This document shows, one piece after another, positions 48,961 through 61,169 of a DNA stretch of 64,000 bases (positions within the stretch are counted from its first letter, which is position 1; each line of letters opens with the position of its first letter). Source of the stretch: Metellina segmentata (lineage: Eukaryota; Arthropoda; Arachnida; Araneae; Tetragnathidae); assembly GCA_947359465.1 (NCBI GenBank), contig OX375876.1, forward strand, positions 62,750,998 to 62,814,997, in the 5' to 3' direction. Below the pieces are notes generated by a model that worked only from the letters and a program-made list of their open reading frames with translations, searched no databases and was not told the origin of the DNA. Both the position numbers and the translations under genes were made by a program.

Positions 48961-49384
48961 GCCGCATAAGACGAAGAGTAGACGGGCGTCGTTTTATTGA
49001 AGAGATTACTGACTGTTATTTCTCTGAAGTCCCCTCGTAATTGATTCTTCTCAACCCCATCTCCCTTATGTCCCCAGAACAAAATAACCATTTCGTCTCC
49101 CAAACTCTTTTAAGGGCTGACGAGAGAACCCAATCACTCTTTGCCACCAATCACTTTGCCCCGGGCAGAGGGTGAGAATTTGTTGACACGCGCAAACAAA
49201 CGATCCCGGGATCGTCGGTGGGGGTGGAGGCAATTGTTTGGCTTCGCTCTGGCAGCGAGGGAGACGTGGCACGATAGCGCGGGGGGTTTGGCAATCTTTT
49301 CGAAATCACACGGCTCCCTCCCCAGTTTCTTGACACCGTACCGGTCGGAGTGCCACTTCTCAGACTGGGGTATTTGCATCGCCA
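48961..49384. other. GC-rich block abutting a tandem array
   Basis: Contains GGTGGGGGTGGAGGC and GATCCCGGGATCGTCGG with the 10-bp palindrome GATCCCGGGATC. Frames are open in three phases. No domain recognised. Confidence 0.3.
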
Positions 49385-50500
49385 GATCTTGATATCTGAA
49401 GATTTCAAATCTGTCTCTTTTCTTGAAGGAGTCCCGCATAGGGTCGTAGTCTTTTGATTGCTGGTTTACTATTTTTGCTGAAAATTATCTAAAAATATAT
49501 GGCCGGGAACAACATTAAGTTGTTGATGTTTTGTAATGTGTCTGGTATGTGAAACCAATGGTCGAATGTCCTGAGCAAGCATAATCTGTATCCAAAATGA
49601 GACAAAAATGTTTTGATCTCTGAAGCCCTCAAATCTACGCATTTTCTTGTGCAAGCTCCATGTAGTGTCTTAGGTTGTTTTCTTTTTACTTTAGCTGAAA
49701 ATTTGTTCAAAATACATGGCTGGAAATAGCACTCTTTAGCTGATTTTTCAACCTCTCAACAAGTCCTTTCGACTAGATATTTCGTCCATCAATATCCAAT
49801 CAATTTTAATATTGAAGAGATTCCTTGTAAAGACAAAATTGCCCTATTTCTTCAAGTCGAAGGAAGAAACAAGTAAGAAAAACAAATTGTCCCTTGCCCC
49901 GTACTAGTGACCCTTTTATGCAGGTTTTTGTATCAAAGGCTGGCAAGTGTAGACCAGTTTGTGATACTAAGATAAGAGAGTTACCACTAAGTTACCACCA
50001 AGAGAGTTAAGGCGCCTAATTTGTAAAACCAATGACCGACAGTTCCGAGTAAGTACTACCCGAATCAAAAGAACACAAAATTGTCTTGATCTCTGTGGCC
50101 TCCAAATCTGTGTTTTCTTGTAAAAGTCTCAATGTCGAAATTTTTTGGTTATTGGCTTATTTTTTTCAAAAAATTTGCTAAAAATGTGTGATTGGAAATC
50201 ACGTAAATCTTCTGATTTTTTTTTAGGTGTATGGTTTGTAAAATCACTGACCGACTGTCCCGAGCAAGTATTAATGGAATCAAGAAGACAAAAAAAAATT
50301 ATTGATCTCTGTAGCCTTAGATCTCTGATTTCAAGTAATCCTGCGCTGTGTCAAGATCATTTGGTTGCTGGTTTTGTTGAAAATTTGCAAAAAAGTATAT
50401 TGCTGGAAAATAGCATTATTTTGCTACTAAGCTTACGGATATTTTTTTTATGTTGCCTGATTTGTAAAACCTTGCCTTACTGGTACTGAATACTGAACTA
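49385..50500 (+). repeat. Tandem array, four ~220-bp units, split by an insertion
   Basis: The anchor TTGATCTCTG(A/T)AGCC-like word is at 49391, 49615, 50088 and 50304. Shared words run through all units: CTGTCCCGAGCAAGTAT, TTTCTTGTAAAAG, TTGGTTGCTGGTTT, GAAAATTTG, ATGGCTGGAAATAGCA. The direct spacings are 224 and 216. The 473-bp middle interval equals one unit plus the family P element at 49752-50006. The 114-codon frame 50145-50489 lies within it and is not supported. Confidence 0.85.
49752..50006. mobile_element. Family P element, copy 7, inserted in the array
   Basis: Left flank TCAA (a changed TTAA) and start CCTCTCAACAAGTCCTTTCG, then GACTAGATATTTCGTCC, a four-mismatch palindrome, and CATCAATATCCAATCAATTT. 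Right end ACCACCAAGAGAG followed by TTAA (50007-50010). Both sides continue into the ~220-bp array unit. Confidence 0.75.
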
Positions 50501-50699
50501 GAAGGAGGGTCTGAGAAGCTTGAAAATTTACCAAATGAAGATACATCAGATAGAACTACTGAATTTCTTAATGATCGAGAGTGACTACCAATTTGAAATC
50601 AGCAAAAGGTATAGCGTCCAAAATTTTTACCTTTCTGTGGTATTTACGTCAGAATAGGTTGATGTTCACAAGTCTAACATTCGTATTAAGTAAGCAGAG

Positions 50700-51125
50700 T
50701 TATATGTATTTGTAGATTTTACATGGAGTGTACTGTCACCCGATCGGATATTCACGACTCTCTTAGTAGAAAATTGAAATAAGAATAAGGACTAGTAAGC
50801 ATATTTTGAGGTTTTACTTTGATATATTACTTCTCATTGGCCTTATTATATAGGGAAATAAGAATACAAGTTAGTATTTCGTGAATCCAATGAGCCAATG
50901 TTAGACAAGGACTCGTATACGTAGATTTTATTGGATGTACTTCTACCCAATTTACAGTGAAAAGACTAATGCAAATTAGTTGCGCGTAAACCCAATGAGC
51001 CAATTTTGAAAAACAAATAGAAATCTAGATTTTACTGGGTGTTCTTCTGTCACCCTTTTTAGATAGGGGAAGAACAATTAAAGTTAGTGTCTCGTGGACG
51101 CGTTGAGTCAATGTTGGATAAGGAT
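50700..51125 (+). repeat. Tandem array, ~105-bp unit
   Basis: CCAATGAGCCAATGTTAGA at 50887, CCAATGAGCCAATTTTG at 50992 and GTTGAGTCAATGTTGGA near 51101 give a period of 105-109. The companion word TAGATTTTA(C/T)TGG and 'CTTCTGTCACCC' occur between them; a more diverged unit starts near 50712. Confidence 0.8.
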
Positions 51126-51129
51126 GAAG

Positions 51130-52650
51130 AAGCTTTAAAACCAATTTCTCAGCTCAAGTTCATCAGCATAAGTTGTCATGAATGCGTAAAATATATGGTG
51201 ATTCGATTGTGTTCACAATGGTTTGGTTATAACAGCATAAAATATAATCTTGAATTTGTTAAATATATAACTACATTTCTTTGGCATTTGTTACAGTTTT
51301 TGCTTATCAAAACTTTTAAACTATGCAATGCTACACATTGCATTACTTAATACCGCACTTTAAGACAATGAGGATATAGTTTAGTTGAAAAATGGTGTCC
51401 GATGTCGACTAAAAGCATATCAATTTGAATATCGCCCGACAAATAGCCCAGTGATGTAAATTACACGCAGCTGCAATCGTTAAGAAACACTGACATGAAT
51501 TATTCATGACCTTGATAAAAAGGAATCAATGGGAAAAATTATGTAAACTCTTTAGGAACTGACGACATGTCTGATAACTTAAAGAGGTATTTTTGAGTAA
51601 GCGGAATAGATTTCGCAGAGTATCAAAAATATAAACGGGTCAGAAACTGATGAAAAATGCATGAAAAAATATGCACCAACAAATTATTTTCATACACGCG
51701 GAAAGGGGGAGAAAGCCCTGTTTATTTCACTTATATAAACACTACTCGATATTCCAATTTCTGAACAAAGATGGCGGTGGCTTTATTAAAGAATTTATTC
51801 CCCCTCGGTGGCCAACTGTGTCATCGATAAACAAAAAGCGTTAACATAAATGAAAGAGTGAACGAAGAAATGTTCTTGGCGTTTATAAAATGTTTTTCAA
51901 TGTCTCATCGCTGAATATTTGAATAAGAATCCGGTCTTTCTAGCCAATGTATACATATATGCCTGAACTTTGCTATTTCAATCTTCAGACATAAATCAAT
52001 GAATAACGCAGTTCATGGATTGTGTTTTGTTTTATTTCTTTAGTGTCTCTTTTCCTTTTTAATTTTAATTCCGTATCCGATATCGGTGGTGATATCCATT
52101 AAGGTGTGGTTTTTAATATAAATTTCAAGTATCATGTTGGCGTAAGTATTTGATTTATCTTTTAAGAATTGTTTTCGTTCCGAACTAGAAAATATAAAGT
52201 AATTATTCATTTGTTCGCAAGGAGTAGTAAAATCTTTTTCTGAATATTTTAAATAAAAAATAATGGCCCGAAATAGCTTGATTATTACATGAATCTTGTC
52301 TTGTACGTTGTGTTAAAAATGGTTATAATGGGAAAAATTAAGGGGAACTTAAAATTAATTTAAATGACAGCTAAGGTTCGATTAATTAACAGCGATTACA
52401 TCGGCATGTACACCATGCTAAACAGACATGTGGTCTCCATAAGTTTCATTTGTGTATAATAAACAATGTCTCAGATACGCGAGCGCGCGTTTTAAATGAG
52501 TACATTATTGAAGTTATACTATGACTTCAATTATTATTATAGTTGGTTTGTCTTGGTTATAATGAAACAATGGCCATTTTTAACCTTGCTGCGCCAAATC
52601 CAAGATAACGTCAGGATATGGACAAAGAAATATTTTCTCATAAAAAACGA
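51130..52650. other. AT-rich sequence, nothing recognised
   Basis: A short GC-richer patch at 51690-51840 includes CAAAGATGGCGGTGG. No feature can be supported. Confidence 0.35.
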
Positions 52651-52654
52651 AATG

Positions 52655-52745
52655 CACCCAGGGAGAAATCGAACCTGCACCGCCTACGTCTCGCAGGTTA
52701 CTACAGCAGTGGGCAAAACCAACAAGACTTGGTGGCCCAACATTC
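52655..52745 (-). mobile_element. tRNA-derived SINE head (partial)
   Basis: The lower strand contains GTGCAGGTTCGATTTCTCCC, in which GGTTCGATTTC (plus 52665-52675) is one base off the B-box consensus. Upstream lies an arm-like stretch GTAACCTGCGAGACGTAGG. The A box is poor. A 96-codon upper-strand frame (52496-52786) runs across it and is rejected. Confidence 0.45.
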
Positions 52746-52749
52746 TATT

Positions 52750-54281
52750 ACGGACAGATATCCTACTCACACCTCTTAAAAAATGACAATATTAATAGGG
52801 TTGCGATATGATATACCACCCGTTTTTTGAAGTTACACTAATCCGCGTACGATTTTTTTTAAATTTCAAACTGTACTAAAGATAGTTGCAGTTTTGAAAA
52901 GAGTAATAGTTTTTACATTTGTAGACACTACTCACAATCTTGTGTGAAAAATGTATGTGATATATTTGAAAACGGAGAACTATTTGAAAACGGAGAACTA
53001 TTCTAAGCATAGCGTTTAAATGTTTTTACAGCACATTGAAATTTAATTTCAATAACAAAGCCTTCTGTAAATAATGGAAATCCAATATTAGTATTAGATA
53101 GTTTTATCAGTGGTAATAGTAATAGTAAGTGCAGAAATATAATAGTTTGATTAAATTTCAGCATCTTCAATCGAAGTTTAAAAACGTAAATGTACTATTA
53201 GTAGTTTATGCGTACATTTGTACAGTGCAAACATAATTAAATTACATACTTAGCAATGAAATAATAGTTTATAATGAAGCTTAGTAAACTCTTTGAAATA
53301 TAACTATTTGGAATTAAAATGGGGACGTCTTTCTATTGGTTCTTGTCGACTTTTGGAATTTCAAACCAAGTGTATAATTAACTAAACACGAATATATGCT
53401 GATTCATTTTTTGAATTTCTAAAATAGAAGTTGCAAACTATTGGTGTTTGGAAGCATGTTGAGTCATACATAATTTGTGAAACTAGTTTAAACATACTTT
53501 TCAGATAGTTAAAGATAAGCTTTGATTGATTGCGTGTGAAGGTATATTGTAGGTAAGGTAATATTGTATGGAATACAATATTAGCTAAAAATGCAAAATA
53601 AAGTTATAAAACATTTATTTAGATTAACTAGAGTATGTTGCATTAATATTCTATGTGTCATCGTTCCAGTTGCTCCTTTCAAATTAATACACAACTAATA
53701 ATAGATTCATTATGATTTATTTATTATTATTGTTGTTATTATTTTAACAAATAAGACTTAGAAACAAGTAATGAACAATTTGATTTTTGATGAACAAGTA
53801 GCAAATATGTCTTACAATTAGCTAAGGCTAAGCCCTCAAAATGCTTGTACTGATGATGCACGAAATGCAATACTTGCCTTCAGTCATTAAATGTATATTT
53901 TCATAAATGGAAAAATCCAAAATAAGGACATATAGCATAAAGTAATTGAGAATTTTTTTTTTCATCGGATTAGATATTATACCCTTCATTATAATTAATT
54001 GAATTCTTCATTTTTGGGAAGGTATTTTCAATGATTATGTTTGCATTTTAAACACAGGTAATTATAGTTTTCTTCGAAAGACCATTTTTTGGAAATTTTT
54101 TTTTACATCTCATGTGCGGTATGACTACGTAAAGCTATACGTAAGTACACACTTTCAGATCAGAAAATGTTCTTTCGGATAAAATGCCTCGCGTGCAAAA
54201 GTTTGTGTTGTGAACCAGCGGTTTTGCGAGATTTGGTGGTTTGGCGACTTTCCCAGATAGCCAAGATAAAGCTTGTCCGAA
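52750..54281. other. AT-rich; an 18-bp direct duplication at 52963-52998
   Basis: TATTTGAAAACGGAGAAC is repeated immediately in tandem. Nothing else recognised. Confidence 0.4.
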
Positions 54282-54641
54282 TCTATATACATAAAAAGAG
54301 ATGTGTGTGTATATTTTTACTATACAAATCTACACCGTTCGACCAATCCACACCAAATTTGGTACAATTATACTTTAGGACACTGCGGAAAATATAGTAT
54401 ATCTTTCTTGTCTTCAGACCTATCTGTAGCCATGAAATTTGGCATACAGGTAATCCTCAAGTGACACTCGAAGCCTCAATTTTAAAATATGAAGTTTGCT
54501 TTCCTGCAATAAATGGACATAGCCAAGGAAACACGTTCTACAGGGTTTGTGTATTTGAGTTCATACAAGGAAATGTCGTTGTCATATTTTAGCTGTCGCA
54601 ATCATATTTGAAACCCGAGCAACGACGTGTTATTCAGCTAG
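54282..54641 (+). mobile_element. Helitron-like non-autonomous element
   Basis: Begins TCTATATACATAAAAA after an A (54281) and ends TTCAGCTAG before a T (54642), so it has TC...CTAG ends inserted between A and T without target duplication. A GC-containing hairpin remnant, ACCCG-AGCAACGA-CGTGT (54612-54629), sits about 8 bp before CTAG. These are the known hallmarks of Helitron ends. From memory, the ACCCGAGCAACGCCGGGT ending and the CCGTTCGACC...ACCAAATTTGG interior are common in invertebrate repeats of this type. The hairpin has one mismatched pair, so the copy is old. 360 bp, no helicase or Rep coding. Confidence 0.75.
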
Positions 54642-55257
54642 TGCAATATATTACTGAACAAGAACTTCTCTGTTTCGGTTCATGATATGCCCATAACAGA
54701 CATCATTTTTTTAATTATACCAATATATTGGAGCATGTAATTCTTCTAAGTAGAAAAACTAATTTGACCTTATTGACACTTATAAACAGGTTGTATAATC
54801 TCTTACAATAACATCTAGCCAGTCGAATTAACTATAAAAGAACACTAATTATATATGGCGTTTTAAGAAAAGTAGTATTTTTGATTTTGCTTTAAGCGCG
54901 CGTTTGGATTTATTAATTTTAAATATGGCTAGTCGAACATTTTGCTTGCTTTAAAAATCGAACCATGCTGTCTTGAAACTTATGTTTTAATGTACACAGA
55001 TTTCTACATAATATCTCTTCCATAATGTCCTATGCAGTCTTTTTTCAAACTTTCTGTAACACAGCTTAGCTATTTATTTATAGCACAGTAGTTTAAAGAT
55101 TTAGTCCGGGTGAATCATCGTTTGAATCGTATGGTTTTGAAAAAGTCTATTTACTAAATTCAGGTACAGATTTAAAGTAAGCAATGATCTTTCACAATTG
55201 GCGCCGTTAAGGTTGATTCAGGCTTCGAGTATTTTGTTCGTTTGCAGAAATGATAAT

Positions 55258-55365
55258 ATTGTTTACGTGTTGGGGAAATAAATGTTTCTATTTGTTTGGG
55301 GAATAAATGATTGGTTAGATTGAATGTTTGGGGAAATAAATGTTTACGTGTTGGGGAAACCCTTG
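55258..55365 (+). repeat. Irregular short repeats of TTGGGGAAATAAATGTTT
   Basis: TTGGGGAA(A)TAAATG occurs three times in about 100 bp, with GTTTACGTGTTGGGGAAA at both ends. Confidence 0.7.
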
Positions 55366-55689
55366 GCAATCACCATACTCGATTTCAGGTTTTGTAGCTT
55401 AGTACCTTTCTAGAAGTGAACTCACATAAAGGCACATGTCTGCTTACCAGGCTCGCACAATTCTGTGTTAGTGATGATTAAAATCTATTTTTTGACAAAG
55501 AATAATGGAAGAACAAATTTCAAAAAAATATTTGTCTCTCTCTCTCCAAGCTCTAAGTAATTCAAACAGAAAAGAGCACACTTTGACACGTCAATACGTA
55601 AAAAATTGCACATTATAACTTGGACTGTTTCATTCTAAAATAATGTATTGTCAATATTTTAAGCCTTAAAGTTCTACTCAAAATCTTTT

Positions 55690-55919
55690 TCTACTAAATT
55701 TCTTTTTAAATTCTGCTAAATGCTATTCTTTACAAAAATTGTACGATAACTTTTAGCACTGTACCACTTCTAAACTTCTACTAAAAGTTTTTTCTACCAA
55801 ACTTTTTAATCTCTCCTAAATTTCTTTTTAAATTCTGCTATAACCTATTTTTCACAAAGATTATCCGAAAACCTTTAGCACTGTACCACTTCTGAACTTC
55901 TACTAAACTTTTTAATTTC
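55690..55919 (+). repeat. Tandem duplication, 121-bp unit
   Basis: TAGCACTGTACCACTTCT occurs at 55754 and 55875; AAATTTCTTTTTAAATTCTGCTA-type words lie in the same relative position before each. A third partial copy of CTACTAAA...TTTTT words supplies the site where the SINE at 55934 inserted. Confidence 0.85.
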
Positions 55920-55933
55920 TACTAAAAACTTTT

Positions 55934-56363
55934 GTTGTTGTTTCTTATGCCTACACTGGCAGACCAGAGGAGTGCCAGGCCCGTCGAAGACGGCAAGAGG
56001 GGTGCGCCTTCCATGTTATTGAGCCCCATTGGGAGGAAGTCCGACTTTGCTCGACATACATGACACATTTGTTTTATAGGAAGGTCCCTTTCATACATCC
56101 ATTCACTCACACATATCGTAATTTAGATCCCAATCAGAGGCCGATAACCCCCTGATCAGGTACCCCCAGAGGTATTGATTTGGTATGGGAACATGGGGGA
56201 CATTGTGACCACGACCTATTTAACGTGCCCCAGTCACCATTAGTGAACACAACGGTCTTTAGCCAGGTCGAAGCGCCGATCTCGCAATCATCAGAATTGG
56301 AGGCTCCGCCGAGGACAGAAACCACAACCCTTCTGATGCGAGCCCGACGCTCTACTGACTAAT
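55934..56363 (-). mobile_element. SINE with 14-bp target duplication
   Basis: Flanked by identical TACTAAAAACTTTT (55920-55933 and 56364-56377). On the lower strand it starts with a tRNA-like head (TTAGTCAGTAGAGCGTCGGG, B-box remnant GTGGTTTCTGTCC) and runs through a ~330-bp body. It ends in GAAACAACAACAA, a simple-repeat tail next to the left duplication. Head, tail and direct repeats together identify a SINE moved by LINE machinery. The matching 14-bp duplications suggest a fairly recent insertion. The 60-63-codon frames inside are not genes. Confidence 0.88.
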
Positions 56364-56399
56364 TACTAAAAACTTTTAAAAACTTAGATTGTTTTTCGT

Positions 56400-57147
56400 A
56401 TATTTCCCAACTTAAGAATGTAAAATAGTGACTTGAATATCTGCTGAAGTGCAAGAAACGCTCTTTTAAAGAAATAAAATTTATTTTACCTATCGCTACA
56501 TAATTCCCACAAAAATATTCATGTGTATTTTACCCTAAACCTCCCATCGTGTCATGGGTAAGTAATATTTCTAGTGTCACAAACGGCACACACATATACT
56601 CGAGATATAAGTTATAATGAGTTCCCTTCCCTTCCAATCTCAACCACAGCGAAATTAAATGGCCTTTGGCTGCGATAAGCCTGTTTGCTACGGTATCTCA
56701 CCAAATAAAGGGAGAGAGCGCGACGCTTTTCAGAAAAACTTCCACATTCAAAACGAAATTCACGATGCAAATCACGCGCTCGTCATCCGTCATTATCACG
56801 TGTTCGTACTTCCACACCCTCGTTGGAACACTTTCACTTTCCACGCACCCCCGTCGCATTTCCCCCGTCCTCCCTTTTGGAAAAATTCGGCGATAGTAGT
56901 TTTCGTTGGAGCCTTTTGAATAGGGATTTCGGAAATTAGGTTGGTGCCGTTTTGATGACAAGTGCAGTTAATCCGCGTCCGTTCCAGATCACGGTCGCAG
57001 ATAAGGCTACGGGGATGACTGCGTGATATCGGGGGCTCCGTTAGGGTTTTGTAAAGCGTAACCGATTTTTTTCTGTGAAGCTTATAGGACCGAAAAAAGA
57101 TCACTTGTAAGCGTGTTGAAGTGAGGAACTCCCTCTATTGTCCGAAA
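56400..57147. other. GC-richer block at 56600-57100
   Basis: Two upper frames (86 and 76 codons) and two lower ones (87 and 102 codons) overlap between 56659 and 57104, again low stop density rather than coding. Includes a TCACGTG E-box at about 56796 and a CGCGACGC CpG stretch. Confidence 0.3.
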
Positions 57148-57232
57148 TGGTTGGTTAATTTCTGGTTTTATGATACCTATTTGGATAGCCTGCGCCAAAC
57201 ACTAGACAAATTCCAAGTAAAAATGTCGTAAA
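57148..57232 (+). repeat. Dispersed repeat B, copy 7
   Basis: TGGTTGGTTAATTTCTGG, TTTTATGATACC, TGCGCCAAACACTAGACAAA and TCCAAGTAAAAATG fit the family. Confidence 0.6.
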
Positions 57233-57358
57233 AAGAAAAAATGGATTGTGGAACACAGTGAATGAAATCTAGGAAGAAAACAAATCCGGCTCAATTCACG
57301 ACTTCTATTGATTGATATTGATGTGTCGGGCTACATATCTTCGCGCACACCTCGCTAC

Positions 57359-57625
57359 TAGTGATTAAAACTAGTTTAGCAACTAGTGACGCGACATCGG
57401 TTCCAATACATCAATGTTTTTTTTAAACATCAATGTTTTGAAAACATCGACATCGACGTCGCATCCCTACTTTTCAGACCCTTCACCCCCTTGGTAACTT
57501 TGGTCTAAAAGTATGTTCAATTTGCTGATTATGAAAATTATGCTATGATGTTTTTATATACTATATATGATATTTAAAAAAAACATCGATGTTTGGAAAA
57601 CATCGACATCGATGTGGCATCCCTA
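57359..57625. mobile_element. hAT-type non-autonomous element
   Basis: Target duplication CTCGCTAC on both sides (57351-57358, 57626-57633), eight bases and fitting the hAT preference nTnnnnAn. The element starts TAGTGATTAAAAC and ends GGCATCCCTA (inverse TAGGGATGCC), so the ends pair as TAGNGAT. A second, internal pair of ends (TAGTGACGCGACATCGG near 57383 and CGTCGCATCCCTA near 57473) with hairpin words AACATCGATG/CATCAATGTT suggests nesting or an internal duplication. 267 bp, non-coding. Confidence 0.82.
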
Positions 57626-57868
57626 CTCGCTACTGGTAGACCATGTCCACTCCCCGCCCTGCCTATCCTGCGCGGACAAGGACATTTTCGGACGTCGAGT
57701 CCTATGACCCTGCTTCTCAAGTTTCCTACTCTAAGCTTTCCCTAGTCAGTGGCTTATCCGCTGTGGGTTTTAAGTAACTCGGTACGGAAGTGCCTGCTTC
57801 CACTCGGAACTGAGAGTAGTGTATGAAAGCAGAAAAAGATAGCTTGGTATGCGTGTCCTCGTGTATGC

Positions 57869-57940
57869 GTGGTTGTTTTGAGGTTTTATTGCGCAAGGAC
57901 ATAGCTATAGCATTTGGCCAAGCCGAAAAAAATGGACACT
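57869..57940 (+). repeat. Dispersed repeat B, copy 8
   Basis: TGGTTGTTTTGAGGTTTTAT, TGCGCAAGGACATAGC, TAGCATTTGGCCAAGCCG and AAATGGACA match the family. Confidence 0.7.
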
Positions 57941-57944
57941 GACT

Positions 57945-60900
57945 TCTTGACTAGAATGCCAGTATTCGCTCAAACAGAGTAATACATTAAAATAATATGC
58001 CTCGCTTACAAATTATGGCAAAAATTTCAAAAATATAGAAAAAGACAGAAATTTTGATAGAAAACTCGGATGCGATGGTGGAAACTGAACTCTATAATAC
58101 TTTTACTGTCGGATCTAGTCTTAACAGTTGGTATACTGTACTAAAACTTAACCTACTGTACACATTTTAATATAAATAAAAAATGGGTATTAAAAAATAC
58201 CTATTTATAAAGGCATTTATTTGGCGCAATATATAGGAAAAGGAATAAGGTATAAACGAGATCCAAATCCCGGTTGTCTTGAATATATCCATCCGTGAAA
58301 TTCTTCCTATAATCCGCTTGAGAAGCCGACTCAACTAACCTTTTTATCTTCCGTCCTAAGTCTTCATCACTCAAGTGTGAGGAAGATCACAAACCTTCGA
58401 CATCGAACAAATTAACCCCTTAAACGAGGGTGATATTAAGTCGTCTGCTCGTCACGTCCACCCCCAAACTCCTGTGGTCCTCCCCCTCTACAGAACGAAA
58501 TCGAATTCCTCGAACAGAGAGAAAAAAACCATTATTAACTGCTATTTAAAGGAATAGGGAAAAGAATCGATTTCTGGTTGGTGGTAAGGAAAGAAGGGAG
58601 AGAATGAATGAAAAGAAAGGAATAAAAAAATGAAAAAGAAGAGGAACGATGTGGCAGGAAAATCGAAGGTAACGTAAACAGTGAGTGGAAGATTGAGAGA
58701 TGTTTAAACGTCGAATGCGGGGGAATAAAAGAAAATATGGCCGAGAAATGAGAAAGAACAAAGAGAAGAAGAAAAATGGCAAAGAATTGTTTTCTGACAT
58801 TTGCTCTTTAATGGACTCGAAAATCTGATCTTTAGAAACTCTTTTCGTTTGGTTTTCTTCAGAAGTTTTGGGACATATTTTATTTCAGGAACCACTTCAA
58901 TTTGATCGCTGATATCATTGGCTTAGGCAGTGGCGAGTATTAAGTGGCTAAGCCGTCTCGAAGTCAATGAGACGCTGACGTATCCTGTGTCCTAATATAT
59001 CTTTTCCCAGCAAGTTCCACTCCAATTTCAATGATCAGAACAATGGCTCAAACTTTGTTTCTAGGAATCCGCTCTTTAGGCAAGTGATCCAACTTAAACC
59101 TGGCACTAAAAGTACTTCTGCTAAAGATCTTTCTGAAGGTATCTGGTTTTTAAAAAGTTCAAAGGTTGTTAAACATTAGACGTAACCAATATTAATTTGA
59201 ACACAGCTAAAAAAAAACGTCATATATATATATATATAATTAATTAAAATAAAATTAATTTAAACGCACTGTTATCCATTCTAATGCTGATTCCTTTACA
59301 AAAATGCAGCTAACATTTATAGTTCGTTACTATATTCGTGATCTAAAAAGTTTCTAAAAACTGATTTAAGCAATAAGTCATTCAAATTTCAATGCAATTT
59401 CCTAACATTCACCCGTTTTAAAGCACTTGTATTATTTTTGATACATTGTATATATCTTAGTTTGCTGATTTTAAACTTATTTCTTCCTCTTCTCTTTTTG
59501 AATAAATTGGTAGCGTACGGAGGCAATTTTATTTCAAAATATCCCTAGAATTCTAGCAGTTTTTTAGAGGCAGGAAACCTCAAACATGTTTGCGTAAAAA
59601 CTTCGAAAAACATTGCGGAGAAGTTACAGCGGCCGGGCAATTTCGCATAACGATCTTTCAAGGCACTCCTCTTAGACTCCTTATTCATTTATTTACTTTT
59701 ATACTTTCCAAAGATCCGAGATACCAATCTTTCCCTTACAAACAAATGAAATTTACTTGGGGGTTTTACTGAATAAACAAACTTTCTTTAAATCTCTTCT
59801 CTCTCACTACTGCAAGGAAATCCACTGGTTGGACGAAAGGAGAAAAAACCCTGATTGAATAAATAAAGTTGAGAGAAAAAGGGGAAAAAACTGCATAAAA
59901 AGGCCAAGCGAACTGGCATGAATATTTGATCAAGCCAGTAGACTGCATTTCATTAAAAACGCAATCTTTATAGGGGTTTTTCGCCTTTTTGCGACTCGCA
60001 CATGCTCTGTGACAGAACACAGAGCGAACCGAATTTCTCGGATGAAGATTGGAGAGATAGTTACGGGAGCGAAGAAAAAATCTCCAAGAGACTTAGCAAT
60101 AAATAAAATTAAAAGAAGAGCAAATGATCAAGATTTCCTGCTGATTTCCTGTTCTCCGTACTTTAATTAATTAGGATTCTAATTAATATTTCTCCTTATT
60201 TAACGAAGTTCACGGGGATAGAAGAAAGAAAACGCCGACATTCTCTCGCCAGTCTGTTTGATCTCGGAAAAGTCTTGATTTTTCCGATAAAATTCGGCGA
60301 CTGGCAGATGAGTGTGAATGGTGGGGATTTTTTCCCCCTAATCATTTTCGCTCTCTCTCAACTTTTCCCTCCCGAAACGAAAGACGTTTGAGTTAGTTAC
60401 TATAAAGAGATTTATTTCTGTAAGCCTATTATAACAAATTAGTGCGCTTGTTTGGAAAAAGGTGATTTCAAAAACGATTGAGGGTAAATAAGATATGAAT
60501 AATCAAAAACAGAAATTATCTCTTGAGTAGGAGGGATATCAGTACACAATCAAATTTCCAAACTGTTTGGAGAGAGCAATTAGGATGCTCTTATTTATAA
60601 GTTCTTTTTTTTAAACTTGTGCGTCTGAAAAGTGATTGAACCACATAAAATAATTTCGATTTTGCATCACGTCTGAGATAAATTAAATCAATATTTTTTG
60701 CTGTAACTTTTAATACGAATCGATATTAAACTCGTTAAACTATAAACAAATGAATGACAGTGACTCTAGAAGTGTTTGATATCTAGAGAGAATTCTGTTA
60801 TTCATTCAGTGACAAGACAATGGAATATGATAACATTTTAATGTAGTATAAAATTGTGGCCAGTGATAAAACTACATCTACTGACTGTTTCATATAATAA

Positions 60901-61140
60901 ACTGATCACTGATGAAAGTGAATAGACTATCTTTCCTTTCAACTGTCTCAAACTGTTGGAATGTAATATAAACTCTGACTGTTAAGCACTCTTGTAGCAA
61001 GAATACATTTTTATCAGCCACGCAAGTTTTGCAACCACTTTTATAGGCAGAGAAAAAGATAATTTCGTCATTTATTATCGATTCATAGCTCAGCTATTAA
61101 TTGAGGGCATTGTGTATTTGATCAAATTTCAGATACACAC
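57945..61140. other. Unassigned; purine-rich 58430-58790, GC-richer 59580-60400
   Basis: The first block has a strongly purine-rich upper strand (GAA/AGA words), giving Phe/Ser-rich lower frames. The second holds CGGCCGGGC, TTTTCCGATAAAATTCGG and several TTAATTA words. A short (TA)n run lies at 59222-59239. No gene or element recognised. Confidence 0.35.
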
Positions 61141-61144
61141 AAAG

Positions 61145-61169
61145 ATATATATATATATATATATATATA
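61145..61169. repeat. (TA)n microsatellite
   Basis: About twelve consecutive TA dinucleotides. Confidence 0.95.
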
